Below are positions 9,701-18,264 of a stretch of DNA of 18,514 nucleotides, in pieces (position 1 is the first letter of the stretch; the number at the start of each line of letters is the position of its first letter). Origin of the DNA: Ettlia oleoabundans (taxonomy: Eukaryota; Chlorophyta; Chlorophyceae; Chlamydomonadales); NCBI GenBank assembly GCA_019693395.1, contig JAAMXP010002197.1, positions 442 to 18,955 on the forward strand, in the 5' to 3' direction. Below the pieces are notes generated by a model that did not search any database, was not told the DNA's origin, and worked only from the letters and a program-made list of their open reading frames with translations. Both the position numbers and the translations under genes were made by a program.

Positions 9701-11159
9701 TCCCTGAAAACCTTGAGCTCATCTAAGCTTTCCGTCTCTGTATGCATCGCCACATCTGGCAATGGGTTGCAGGCTGGCTTGATTGGTCACGCCAAGGAGA
9801 CCGCCAAGGATGGCAAGCTGCGCCAGATGCTGCACCGCCAGTGGGCTGAGCAGCAGGACGGCAAGGAGCTGCAGCAGCTGATGCGCGGATTGAAAAATGG
9901 GTTCAGGCGGCGGGGTGGGGCTGGGTTCCTGGATGACGAGGTGAGACTGGGGTGTGCGGGGGGTAGTGGGGAGGTTCTATGTGGGGTGTGGTGAGTCCTG
10001 CTACCTGTCCCATGCCTGCCTGTCTGCACTACCCCCTGCGTGTTTTAATGCTTCCCTTTCATCTTAATTGTTTCAATGCTGTTGTCTTGCTGGTCTGCAG
10101 GAGGACGACTTGGCAGGGCGGAGGCGGCGTGCCCGTGGCAATGGCGAGGAAGAGGATGGGGGGGAGGGTGTTGAGGGAGCTTTGCCCTGGACGTCCCCTT
10201 TCGCCGGCATTGCCGGCAGCGATGATGAGGGCGAGGACGAGGAACTTCTGCGCAAGGCCCAGCGGGGCCAGCTTCTGGCAGAGTCGCAGGGCGGGGAGGA
10301 GTTTGATGGCCAGGGAATGCATGCCCAAGGCAGTGGCTTGCTGGGTGGCGGCGGCTTTAGCGGCAGTATACCTTTAGATGAGGGCTCTCAGGAGGTGCTG
10401 GACCTGCTGGCCCGCAGCTGCGCTTCAGAGCCCCAACTGGGTGGCAATATGGGCGGCAGTGGTGCGATGCAGCGCTCACGTTTTGCGCCGCCTGGTGCGC
10501 CGGGCCCTCTGCCCGCCTTGGGCTCCGACCCCTCCAACAGCAGGCTGCCCGGTGGAGCTGCCGCCAGCAGCTTATCACGAGGACCCTCCTTTGTGGGGCG
10601 CCAGCCTACCGTGCAGCGTGTGGCCAGCAGCACTGGCCTGGGCCTGGGGGGGCGCTCGTTTATCTTTGGACGGGATGACAGCAACAGCGCATTGCCGACG
10701 GACAAGGTGGGTGAAGATTTGGCTTGCTGAACTGGGACTCGGTGCTCAGGCGACTTGTCCGGGCTGCATGGCACGTTGCACCACCAGGCTGTTCTTTTCA
10801 TCCAGCTGAAGCTGAAGGCTTGCCTTGCGCACGTGCTATACATTCCCCTTACACCCATCCATCCCTCCCCTAGTAACAGTCATCGCGGGTTGTTGTGCAT
10901 GCAGGGCGGCAAAGCGGGCGAAGAAGGTTCCAGCGAGGAGGCAGCAGGCCCCACCAGCTTTGCTAACCTGCGCCAAATGGCGGGCATGCTGCCGCAGGGT
11001 GGACCGCAGAAGAAGCGTGCTGGCACCAACCTGGTCAGCCGGCTCAAAGCGCCAGCCCATCGCACAGGCAAGGAGCCGGTGGGTTCGTTGCTGGCGGAAG
11101 GTGTCAGCGCCAACGCAGCTGCTGCGGCAGTGGCGCTGCTAGCTGGCAGTGCTAAGTGA
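6791..11159 (+). CDS. MRC1: Mrc1/Claspin-like replication checkpoint mediator
   Basis: A nuclear, very acidic adaptor that travels with the replisome and passes the ATR/Mec1 stalled-fork signal to the checkpoint kinase. Twelve exons (6791-7096, 7196-7289, 7414-7545, 7696-7801, 7983-8316, 8518-8749, 8918-9073, 9233-9329, 9443-9509, 9773-9940, 10101-10706, 10905-11159) close in one frame of 850 aa. Family marks: DTQRILRET (about 170-178) followed by SSILDRIKQR (about 195-205), as in plant and animal Claspins; MFLDMEAELSDEEGG (about 472-490, split by an intron) leading into an Asp/Glu run; KLRQMLHRQWAEQQDG (about 518-535); acidic Ser/Asp/Glu blocks throughout; about ten SQ/TQ sites, four of them in exon 7. 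The C-terminal fifth is Gly/Ser/Pro-rich. Exon 7 is the least certain exon, because its donor-acceptor pair rests on frame alone. The assignment rests on motifs, not alignment. Confidence 0.8.
9524..9580 (+). repeat. G-run tract with G-quadruplex potential in MRC1 intron 9
   Basis: Inside the intron 9510-9772 the coding strand carries about eight runs of three to eight G separated by short loops, followed by a GCGCGTGTG stretch. Such spacing allows an RNA or DNA G-quadruplex. It starts 14 nt after the splice donor. Confidence 0.7.
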
Positions 11160-11460
11160 GCACGCGTTAGAGCAACCGGTTATCCTGCATCCGCTCAACA
11201 AGCCGACTGCGTCATTTAAAGGTGCCGTATGTCCGGGGAGCCATGAGCGACAATTACAACATATATTCGTGTCTTGGGATTGTATTGTGCACATTCACAG
11301 AGCAGGGCGGAGAGGCGGGTGGCGGGTGTAAGGTTACAAGCAGCAGCAGCTCAAAGGAGAATTAAAGTGGGCCAGATCAGGGCTGCAAGCAGGTGCAGAG
11401 AAGCCTAAAAGCGGCGGCAGCTAGATTTGTCGCACTGCAGCGTCAGTCAGTTATAGCCTT
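11160..11460. other. Shared 3' region of MRC1 and VPS55
   Basis: About 300 bp lie between the two stop codons of these convergent genes. No gene is seen. It contains the opposed poly(A) signals at 11327-11338. Confidence 0.7.
11327..11338. terminator. Head-to-head TGTAA poly(A) signals for MRC1 and VPS55
   Basis: The sequence TGTAAGGTTACA places a plus-strand TGTAA (11327-11331) two bases from a minus-strand TGTAA (11334-11338). The first is about 170 nt after the MRC1 stop, the second about 125 nt after the VPS55 stop. Both are natural distances for chlorophyte 3' ends, so the two mRNAs should overlap by only a few tens of bases. Confidence 0.7.
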
Positions 11461-12407
11461 TCAATAGTAAAATGGGGAGGATCCCTCGTTTTCGCTGAAG
11501 AACTGCCAGGCTAGCACTGTGCCACCAAGAATGCCCATTGCCAGCAGCTCCATCCACAGGGCCCCTGCTGTGATTTTCTGCAATGGCAGGGATTGCCAAC
11601 AGCTTGTCAGCTCAGCATTTTAACAACTGTGCCAGAATATGGGGGCAACACTGTACTGCTATACAGTAAGCTAGCTACTGTGTTATCCCTGATGCTCTCT
11701 ACACCTGTGCATGGTAGAGGATGGCAGGGATAGCCACCTGCAGGGCAGCCATGCACATGTTGGAAAGCAAAATTTTCAGACACGCAAACAAGTAACCAGG
11801 CAACCTCAAAACAGCATTAACAGCGCCGGAAGCTGTCCTTGCCATGTCCTGTGCCAGAGCATGCATCAACCAAATTGCAGTGCGGCATTCCAGCTGCACA
11901 TGAGGAGCATCAGCTATCTCAGCAGGTACAGACACTCACCGCTGCCACGGCCGAGAATCCGACCAGGAACTTGCCGGCATCCTGCCAGCTGGAGGCCAGG
12001 TTGCTGCCACCAGATCCACCGCCAAAGAACAGGTAGGGCATTGGCACCAGCACATACACAAAGGCTGTCAGCATGGGCCACCAGTTGTGCCACAACGCAC
12101 AACCCTGCAGATGCAGCATTGGGAGAGTGACAGCCCAGCAGAGCGAGTGTTCAAGGACTCACACGCAGCATGGCGACACCAAACCCTCCTGCACATGATT
12201 CAAACGTCCTGTTTTGCTTACCAGGAACTGTAGCAGCAGACCAAGGAAGAATGCGGCCGCCAGCCCTCCAAGCCTGCATAGCGTTTACTTGCACCGAGTT
12301 GAGAGCAGCAACGGGGCATTTGCCTGCTCTTCTGCTGCTGCACATTGCGGTACATTGTATCACACAAACCAAACCTGTACTCACACTCGTATGTCTTGGA
12401 TAGCCAT
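11461..12407 (-). CDS. VPS55: VPS55 / OB-RGRP family endosomal sorting protein
   Basis: A small four-helix membrane protein of late endosomes. With VPS68 in yeast it helps move cargo from endosome to vacuole. Exons in coding order are 12407-12385, 12273-12222, 12104-11940, 11737-11705 and 11577-11461, totalling 129 aa against about 130-140 for the family. Membrane segments lie near residues 8-25 (LGGLAAAFFLGLLLQFLG), 35-50, 70-90 and 97-118. The signature CALWHNWWPML (27-37) followed by PMPYLFF closely matches plant VPS55, as does the SSWQDAGKFLVGFSAV stretch. Two exons are tiny (23 nt first, 33 nt fourth); both keep the frame and join family-consistent sequence. The gene is head-to-head with the cytochrome b5 reductase and tail-to-tail with MRC1. 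Confidence is high because all five exons fall into one uninterrupted family-like protein. Confidence 0.95.
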
Positions 12408-12864
12408 TCCTGCTGCACTACAGCTGTGATTCGCACGGCACTAGGAGTGAGCGGCAGGCAGGAGCGCGTCCAGAGTCGGCGTGAGGTGGGTATGAAACTA
12501 GGCGTAGGCTTCACTGGCGTGAGACCAATGGATTCTGCCGACTAGCAGGCACGCTGATGTGCACGGCGAGGACGTATTGTGAAAGGGGGGCCGAGGGAGA
12601 GGGATTGCCAAGGTCGTGTTTGCGATCAGGGTAGAGCTTGATAATGAAACGGTTCCTCAACACGTGGTGAAGGGATCATAGGAGTTGAACAAGCACCTGA
12701 GCAGGTAAAGTAGCAAGTAAAAAACACTGAAGAAAACTCGGGCGCTGGTCGCGAAACCCCGGACATGATTCCACGGCATAGCATCGTCAGATCGCAACCT
12801 TGAACTGTCATCGTGCCACTCCTCTCGCAGTGCAGACGGTTGTCTCGCGGCCAGCGCGCCCAAC
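12408..12864. other. Divergent promoter region VPS55 / cytochrome b5 reductase
   Basis: A 457-bp gap between two opposite start codons must carry both promoters and 5' UTRs. I see no coding match and no clear TATA box. A CCAAT pentamer is at 12525-12529. Confidence 0.6.
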
Positions 12865-15165
12865 ATGTTGCGGCAGCTATTGCGAGCGCCAGTGTTGGGC
12901 TTTGTTGCCGCCGGTGGTGCTGCAGCCGCCTGGGGTTTGGTGAGTGGACAATGCAGCAGAAGTGTAGCATGGGTGGCATCGCAGTGCCGCTGCTGCCGCT
13001 CCAGCTGGTAGCGTGCGCGACCTCTTGCCCATACCAGCTGCCCTGCCCGTCTTCTTGCAGACTTCAAAACAGCCGGCGCATGCCAAAGCAGTGACCTCCC
13101 CACTCTCCCCCGACGAATGGCGCAGCTTCAAGCTGATGCACAAGGAGCCCTTGACCCATGGCGTGGCCAACCCCACCAAACTCTTCCGCTTTGCGCTCCC
13201 CGACAAGGACCAAGAAGTGGGGCTGCCGGTGGCCTCGTGCCTGCTGGTGCGGGCCCCCATTGGCAGCGAGAAGCCTGATGGCAGCCGCGCCTTTGTGATC
13301 AGGTGATCCAGGCATGCATGGGGCGCTGCACAAGCCAGCTGGGACGTTTGTTTGTGACTGTACTGTGCGCACCCCGATTGCTCACTGTGGCTGAATATTG
13401 CCTTGATGCTGGCTCACCTGGCTTTGGTCTTATGCCTCTTGACCCACAGACCATACACGCCAATTAACACTGACACAAAGGGTGAAATTGATTTGGCGAT
13501 CAAGGTAAATAGGAGAGTTGGGAGCTTTGTTCGCCTTGCTGTGGAAGTCAGAATGGAGTACAACCAGCGGCATCCTGTTGCATGGGTTATGCAGGTGTAC
13601 CCTGGTGGCAAGATGGGGCAGCACATCGACCATCTTAAGATTGGCGACAATTTGGATTTCAAAGGTGGGAGCAGCAGTTCTCAAGGGTATGCCTTGGAGG
13701 AACTACATTGAATATGCGTGCAAAGGCCAGGAGCGGTTCTCCCCCATCACCACCATTGCGATTCAAAACGTCCCCTTGCACCGCAGCTCGTCTGCTGATC
13801 GCTGTGTTGGGCAATTGTCTGCCGGATCCAAGCTCAATCTCGTCCAATCTGTGTACAGGCCCGTTGTTGAAAATTCCGGTGGACGAGCTGCTCAAGCGCA
13901 GGCGGCTGGGTCTCATTGCGGGAGGCAGCGGGCTGACGCCAATGCTGCAGGCAAGCTGCCTATAGCAGTAGGAGCAGGGATGTGCGCACAGAATGCATTG
14001 GCCACGTTGGATGGGTTTGGGATCAGCACATTGGATTCACCCCAAACCGAACAACAGTTCAGCTTGCGTGGTCTTCACGCAAACACCATCGCATGCCGCT
14101 ATGGTGTGGTGCAGGTGGCAGAGGAGATCTGCCGGCGAAAGGCGCCTGTTGAGATATCTATGATTTTTGCAAACGTGTCTGAGGCAGACATTATTGCCAA
14201 GGTGAGGGTTGGGTGGTTGTGCAATGCCTATGGTGTTGTTCAACAGCTTTGAGGGAGGAAAAATGGAGTAGATGCAGTTGCTGTGCGCTCCATCCTGCCC
14301 GCTAGTTTTATCTATGAATGTGCGGGCGTGACTCATACGTGCTTGTTTTTCTTTGCCTGGGTGATGCAGGACCGTCTGGATGGCCTGGCTAAGCAGCACA
14401 AGAATTTCAAGATTCACTGTGAGTAGTGGCTTGTTCAGCAACCCACAGGTCTAGCACAGGAATGCCTCTGGCCACCACCAGTTTTTTTCACAGCAAGCCA
14501 GCACTCCCTGCTTGGTGCAGATATTGTGGACAAAACCGACGACAAGAACTGGCAGGTGTGTATGAGGAGTATGTGGGGCTACACAGGTAGCACCAGACAG
14601 GACGGAAGGTTAACCTTGTGTTCCAGTGCAGCTCCCTGGGTGTCACGTGTTCCTACACCTGTGCCCTGTAAAGTGCCGGTTCAGGCGGGTGCACCTTTTG
14701 GCTGCAGGGGTCTGTGGGGTACATCACTCGGGATCTGCTGGCCAAGCAGATGCCGCCACCCTCAGATGACTCAATGGTGCTGGTGTGCGGCCCGCCGGGG
14801 CTTATGAAGGCCATCTCTGGTGAGGGAGGAGGCGAGACATCGTGATATCGATTTCGTACTGCTATTGCTGGTGTGCACCACACTCACAGAAAGGTCTCCA
14901 AGGCGGCACACTGTCTGCACCAGCAAGCCAGTTTGCATTGCGATTAGCTGTGTGCCTGCAGGTGACAAGCTGCCGGACAAAAGCCAGGGGCCTCTGTTAG
15001 GCCTTCTGAAGGAGCTGGGCTACACAGAGAACCAGGTGAGTGGGGGGTGGCTTGAAATGGCAAGGCTGCGCCAACTATCCGCGCTGTTGGGACAGTCTCA
15101 TTTCATTTCTTGAAGTTGAAGCTGAAGTTGAAGCTGCTTCCCATTTTCAGGTCTTCAAGTTTTGA
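12865..15165 (+). CDS. NADH-cytochrome b5 reductase
   Basis: An FAD enzyme that passes electrons from NADH to cytochrome b5 for lipid desaturation and related reactions. Eleven exons: 12865-12939, 13061-13302, 13450-13504, 13595-13664, 13859-13950, 14115-14201, 14370-14418, 14521-14555, 14708-14819, 14962-15035, 15151-15165; product 301 aa, like yeast Mcr1. Residues 1-25 (MLRQLLRAPVLGFVAAGGAA onward) are a basic then hydrophobic anchor suited to the mitochondrial outer membrane or ER. FAD-binding RPYTPI (106-111) and GGKMGQHI (128-135) are followed by GPLLKIP, then the NADH-binding GLIAGGSGLTPMLQ (165-178) and CGPPGLM (262-268). The C-terminus is VFKF, as expected. Intron 13951-14114 uses a GC donor. 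The last coding exon is only 15 nt. Its 3' end faces the fibrillin gene. Family assignment is very secure; membrane location is inferred. Confidence 0.95.
15112..15135 (+). repeat. (GAAGYT)4 hexamer repeat before the terminal micro-exon
   Basis: Four hexamers alternating GAAGTT and GAAGCT sit in the last intron of the reductase gene, 15 nt before the 15-nt terminal coding exon. GAA-rich purine repeats often act as splicing enhancers; that role here is inferred. Confidence 0.8.
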
Positions 15166-15289
15166 GCACATTGCCCAAGCATACACACGCGCATGCCACC
15201 ATCGTGGTTTGAGGCTGCAAGTAACCTCTCAGGTAGTGAGTGCAATTTATAACGATGGCAGCGTGCCCTGACGGCGTGGTCTGCTCACC

Positions 15290-15294
15290 TGTAA
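15290..15294 (+). terminator. Candidate TGTAA poly(A) signal of the cytochrome b5 reductase
   Basis: This TGTAA lies 125 nt after the reductase stop codon at 15165, a usual distance for chlorophyte 3' UTRs. Confidence 0.6.
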
Positions 15295-15380
15295 CGCTAA
15301 AGACTTTCCCACAGGCTGCGCCTCTTTCACAGTCAGGGAGCGGGTTTCCTATAATACTGTGCTGCTTAGGCCATGTTCAA

Positions 15381-15420
15381 ATTTACATCACCGATATGTT
15401 CATATTTACAACACCGATAT
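15381..15420 (-). repeat. Duplicated 17-bp block carrying minus-strand TGTAA signals
   Basis: ATTTACATCACCGATAT (15381-15397) recurs as ATTTACAACACCGATAT (15404-15420) with one mismatch and a 23-bp period. Each copy contains TTACA, which is TGTAA on the minus strand, placed 237-264 nt past the fibrillin stop. The duplication therefore also doubles the likely fibrillin poly(A) signal. Confidence 0.75.
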
Positions 15421-15646
15421 AAATGGATAGCCCAATAGGGCAACAGAGTACACCGAGCACAAGGAAGTCTAGCGCAAAATCAAATCGTCATAGTATCAAA
15501 GGGCATGAATTGGGGAGTGTTGACGGCATGGTTCAAGCGTTGATCATAAGAGGCTGGTGAGGAGTGGCACAAGAACATCCAGTGTGTTGACAATGGCTCT
15601 AGCGTTTTGGTCGCTACCACGTACTGGGTCCACTGCTCATCACACC

Positions 15647-16771
15647 TCACTGCCGCCCTGCCCGCTTGAGCACAAACAGGTTGCCCCTGTTGCCCCGAGA
15701 CACTCGCAGGTCCTCGTCCAAGTAAGTGATCTCCAGCTCCCCCACAGCTGATGGGGGGGCCTTGACGGGGATGAGCCCCAGCATCTTAAACTGCTTAAAC
15801 TGCACCTTGACCTTGCTGGGGGACTCCGGGATGAGCTCTGCTGACACCTGATTCCACAAGGGGGCTGTCTCCTGATTGCGTGCCGTCAGCGTGGTGGCGT
15901 CTGCAGGTAAAAGGATGGGAGGTAGGGCGGGGCACTGGTGTCAAGAAGAGGCAGCACATGGTGAGATAAGGCGCAGGGGAAGAGCTGGTGCTGCCAGGCA
16001 GGCAGCACATCCCAACCCAGGAAAGGACAAGCGGTGGATATGGGGGCAACCGAGAATACTTTCAGAAGATTGACAGGTGTGAAATGCATTCGCACCAATG
16101 AACTGATAGATGGGCCCGCTTGGGCGCAGGAAAGCGGGCTTGTTGGTGCCCAAGATGGACTCGCTTGTAGTGTACAGCAGCTCCCACTGCCCTGCGGTAG
16201 CACGGAAATACAGCCAACCAGCACACATGACAATCTATTCGCTTGACTCAGTACAATTCAGCTCCATCGAGCTGCAAATGCCAAAACTGGCAGCATTCAA
16301 CTGAACTTGACTTTGCGCCGGCCAGCTGCCAGCCGGCATACTTGCAACCAGTCACGTGGGAACGCACCATTCACGAGATCAGACGCCAGTGGCTTCTTGG
16401 TGGGGTTCAGCTTCTCCACCTTCCTAGCCAGCCGCTCCACCTCAACCCGTGCATCCTCAGTGGCGGTCAAGCCACGCTTGAGCGGCGCAATAGCCTCCAG
16501 CAGCTGCAGATGCGTAGGTTAGGCGAGTCTATCATAAAGATATGTCTAGAATGGCGCAGTGCATGGGGGCCAATGCTGAGGTGCTGGCAGGTTGGGCAAG
16601 CAACGGCTGGCGGCAAGTGCAGACCTCCTTTTTGGCCTCAGCAGCGCGAGTGGAGCTGCGGCTGCCCAGCTGCAGTCCGAATATAGCCATTGGCTGTGCA
16701 GGCGATGAAACCCGAGGTCTGCTGCTACGCAAGGAAGCAGCCTTCTGCACCAAGAGTTGGCGCTGCAGCAT
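15647..16771 (-). CDS. PAP/fibrillin plastid lipid-associated protein
   Basis: A plastid structural protein of the plastoglobule/thylakoid lipid interface, in a family tied to lipid storage and photoprotection. Exons in coding order are 16771-16625, 16503-16368, 16191-16096 and 15900-15647, giving 210 aa. Residues 1-40 ([20 protein letters not shown] onward) are Ser/Arg/Ala-rich and lack acidic residues, as in a plastid transit peptide. The PAP/fibrillin domain runs from [15 protein letters not shown] (47-61) through [19 protein letters not shown] (95-113) and [13 protein letters not shown] to [17 protein letters not shown] near the C-terminus. All four exons join in phase and every junction falls inside conserved text. 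The gene shares a 225-bp divergent upstream gap with exportin-2. Which fibrillin subgroup it belongs to cannot be told without alignment. Confidence 0.93.
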
Positions 16772-16996
16772 TTCAGTGCCAGACCCGCGCTTCACTACCT
16801 GACGTTGGATCTGCAAGTACACTCGCACTTGAGCCTGTAGCTGAGGTGTTCGTGTGGTGTTTCCTTGCTGACATTTCTGCCAGCCTGGTGCCAGCAAGGT
16901 CGGCTGATGGCACCTTCCAGGCTGGGCAATCAGCTTGACACACTTGCTGAGGCCGTTGATTAGAGAGGGGGTTGTCGACAGCCGCCTCCAGGCAGC
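16772..16996. promoter_or_regulatory. Short bidirectional promoter region fibrillin / exportin-2
   Basis: Only 225 bp separate the two opposite start codons, so both promoters and 5' UTRs must share this segment. I see no TATA box. The presence of a promoter is inferred from gene orientation only. Confidence 0.55.
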
Positions 16997-18264
16997 ATGG
17001 ACGCCACCCTCCAGCCTCTGCTGGAGGCCTTCACCCAGTCTCTCGCTCCCAATCCGGTAGGTGCCGTCACTAAAACAAGTAATACAATGGCGTCCTCATG
17101 CAGCCGCCAGCCGCCAGCAGCTGTCTTTTGATGATCACCCAGTTCGATCGGGTGCCGCTTTTCCTGTGCAGGAGCTCATTAGGCAAGCTGAGGCCTACCT
17201 AAAGCAGGCCTCACAGCAGCCTGGCTATAGCATCATGGTGCTCAAGGCACGCGCAGTCGCCGCCTGCGCCTGCCCCTGCTGTTCCACCGCCCTGTCGGTT
17301 GGCAACCGCCCTGGCTATAGCTGCTAGGCAGGCACTGCCGACTGCACTCATTCCACGTTTGCCGCTGTCGACCATGTCCACCTCTGCATCACCAGCTTTG
17401 AATGTTCTCCGTGAGGAATGCATGGCTGTTCCAAGGCTGCACCTCTTGCCCCACCCTGGCCCTACCACGCCCCTTTGCAGCTCATCACGTTAGACAGCGT
17501 GCCAATTGAGGTGCGGCAGGCGGCCGCTGTCAACTTCAAGAACACCATAAAATACCACTGGGTGAGCTGCATGGGCGGTTTGTAAGCAGCAGCATGTCGT
17601 AGCGCGGCAACGATCACAGCCGTTTTGCCGGTGCTCGCAGCGGGGCTGAAGGGGTGGTGAGAAAACTTCACGATTGAGTACCCTGGCCAAATATCGCGAC
17701 CCTGCCTTGCCTGCCATACCTTTTATTTACTTTGTTGATCCACAGGTGGCGCGCGTTGTTGATGGCCTAGGCACAGCGCCCTTTGTCATCCCTGACCCCG
17801 AAAAGGTGCGGGGCGGTTCACAGCACTTTGCGTCGCATCAAGTTACCGGGCAGCACCTCCTGGGAGGGTACATGGCGCCTGCCGAAACAAACTGCAAGTT
17901 AGCCAGGTTTAGGAAGGCAGCTTGGTTCCTATCTGTTGATGATGCCGGCTGGCAGTCCTGTCTCACGCTCATCTTCCTACCAATGCCTGGGGCCCTGCCC
18001 GCTCATCGCTGCCGCACCATGGCACCCCCCCTTCATGCACGTGGTGCAGGATCAGGTGAAGACCCACATCACCGACTTGATGCTGAGCGCGCCGCCCCGC
18101 GTGCGGTCCCAGCTCAGCGAGGCTCTGTCCCTCATCTCCGCCCACGACTTCCCCGCGCGCTGGCAGGGCCTGCTCCCGCACCTGGTGGACAAGATGGGCA
18201 GCCCCGACCCGCAGCTGGTCAACGGCGTGCTGTCCACCGCAGACTCCATCTACCAACGGTACAG
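16997..18264 (+). CDS. XPO2: Exportin-2 (CSE1/CAS), N-terminal part
   Basis: Exportin-2 carries importin-alpha back from nucleus to cytoplasm with Ran-GTP. Exons 16997-17056, 17172-17246, 17481-17561, 17746-17805 and 18050-18264 give the first 163 residues; the frame is open at the last donor and the gene leaves the window. Residues 20-72 form the importin-beta N-terminal region: ELIRQAEAYLKQAS, then GYSIMVLKLITLDSVPIEVR and QAAAVNFKNTIKYHW, which lines up residue for residue with what I recall of plant CAS. Exon 5 holds DQVKTHITDLMLSAPPRVRS, SQLSEALSLISAHDFPARW and LVNGVLSTADSIYQRYR, the CSE1-specific HEAT repeats. Intron 17247-17480 needs a GC donor (AAG|GCACGC): the nearby GT would delete VLK and break the alignment. 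About 800 further residues are expected to the right. Confidence 0.92.

Larger units (their letters stand above)
15166..15646. other. Convergent 3' region reductase / fibrillin (no gene seen)
   Basis: This 481-bp stretch lies between two stop codons facing each other. It is more AT-rich than its surroundings, has no recognisable coding match, and holds poly(A)-type signals for both genes. Confidence 0.6.

Noticed and set aside
13665..13858. Apparent frameshift in the reductase after DNLDFK
   Set aside because: A normal GT-AG intron here joins FKG to PLLKIPVDELL and restores the family sequence, so no frameshift is needed.
13518..14252. A 244-codon frame overlapping the reductase gene, with protein-like text around 13690-13740
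   Set aside because: It is out of frame with the reductase exons and lies largely in introns 13665-13858 and 13951-14114; it resembles no family, while the spliced frame gives a complete reductase.
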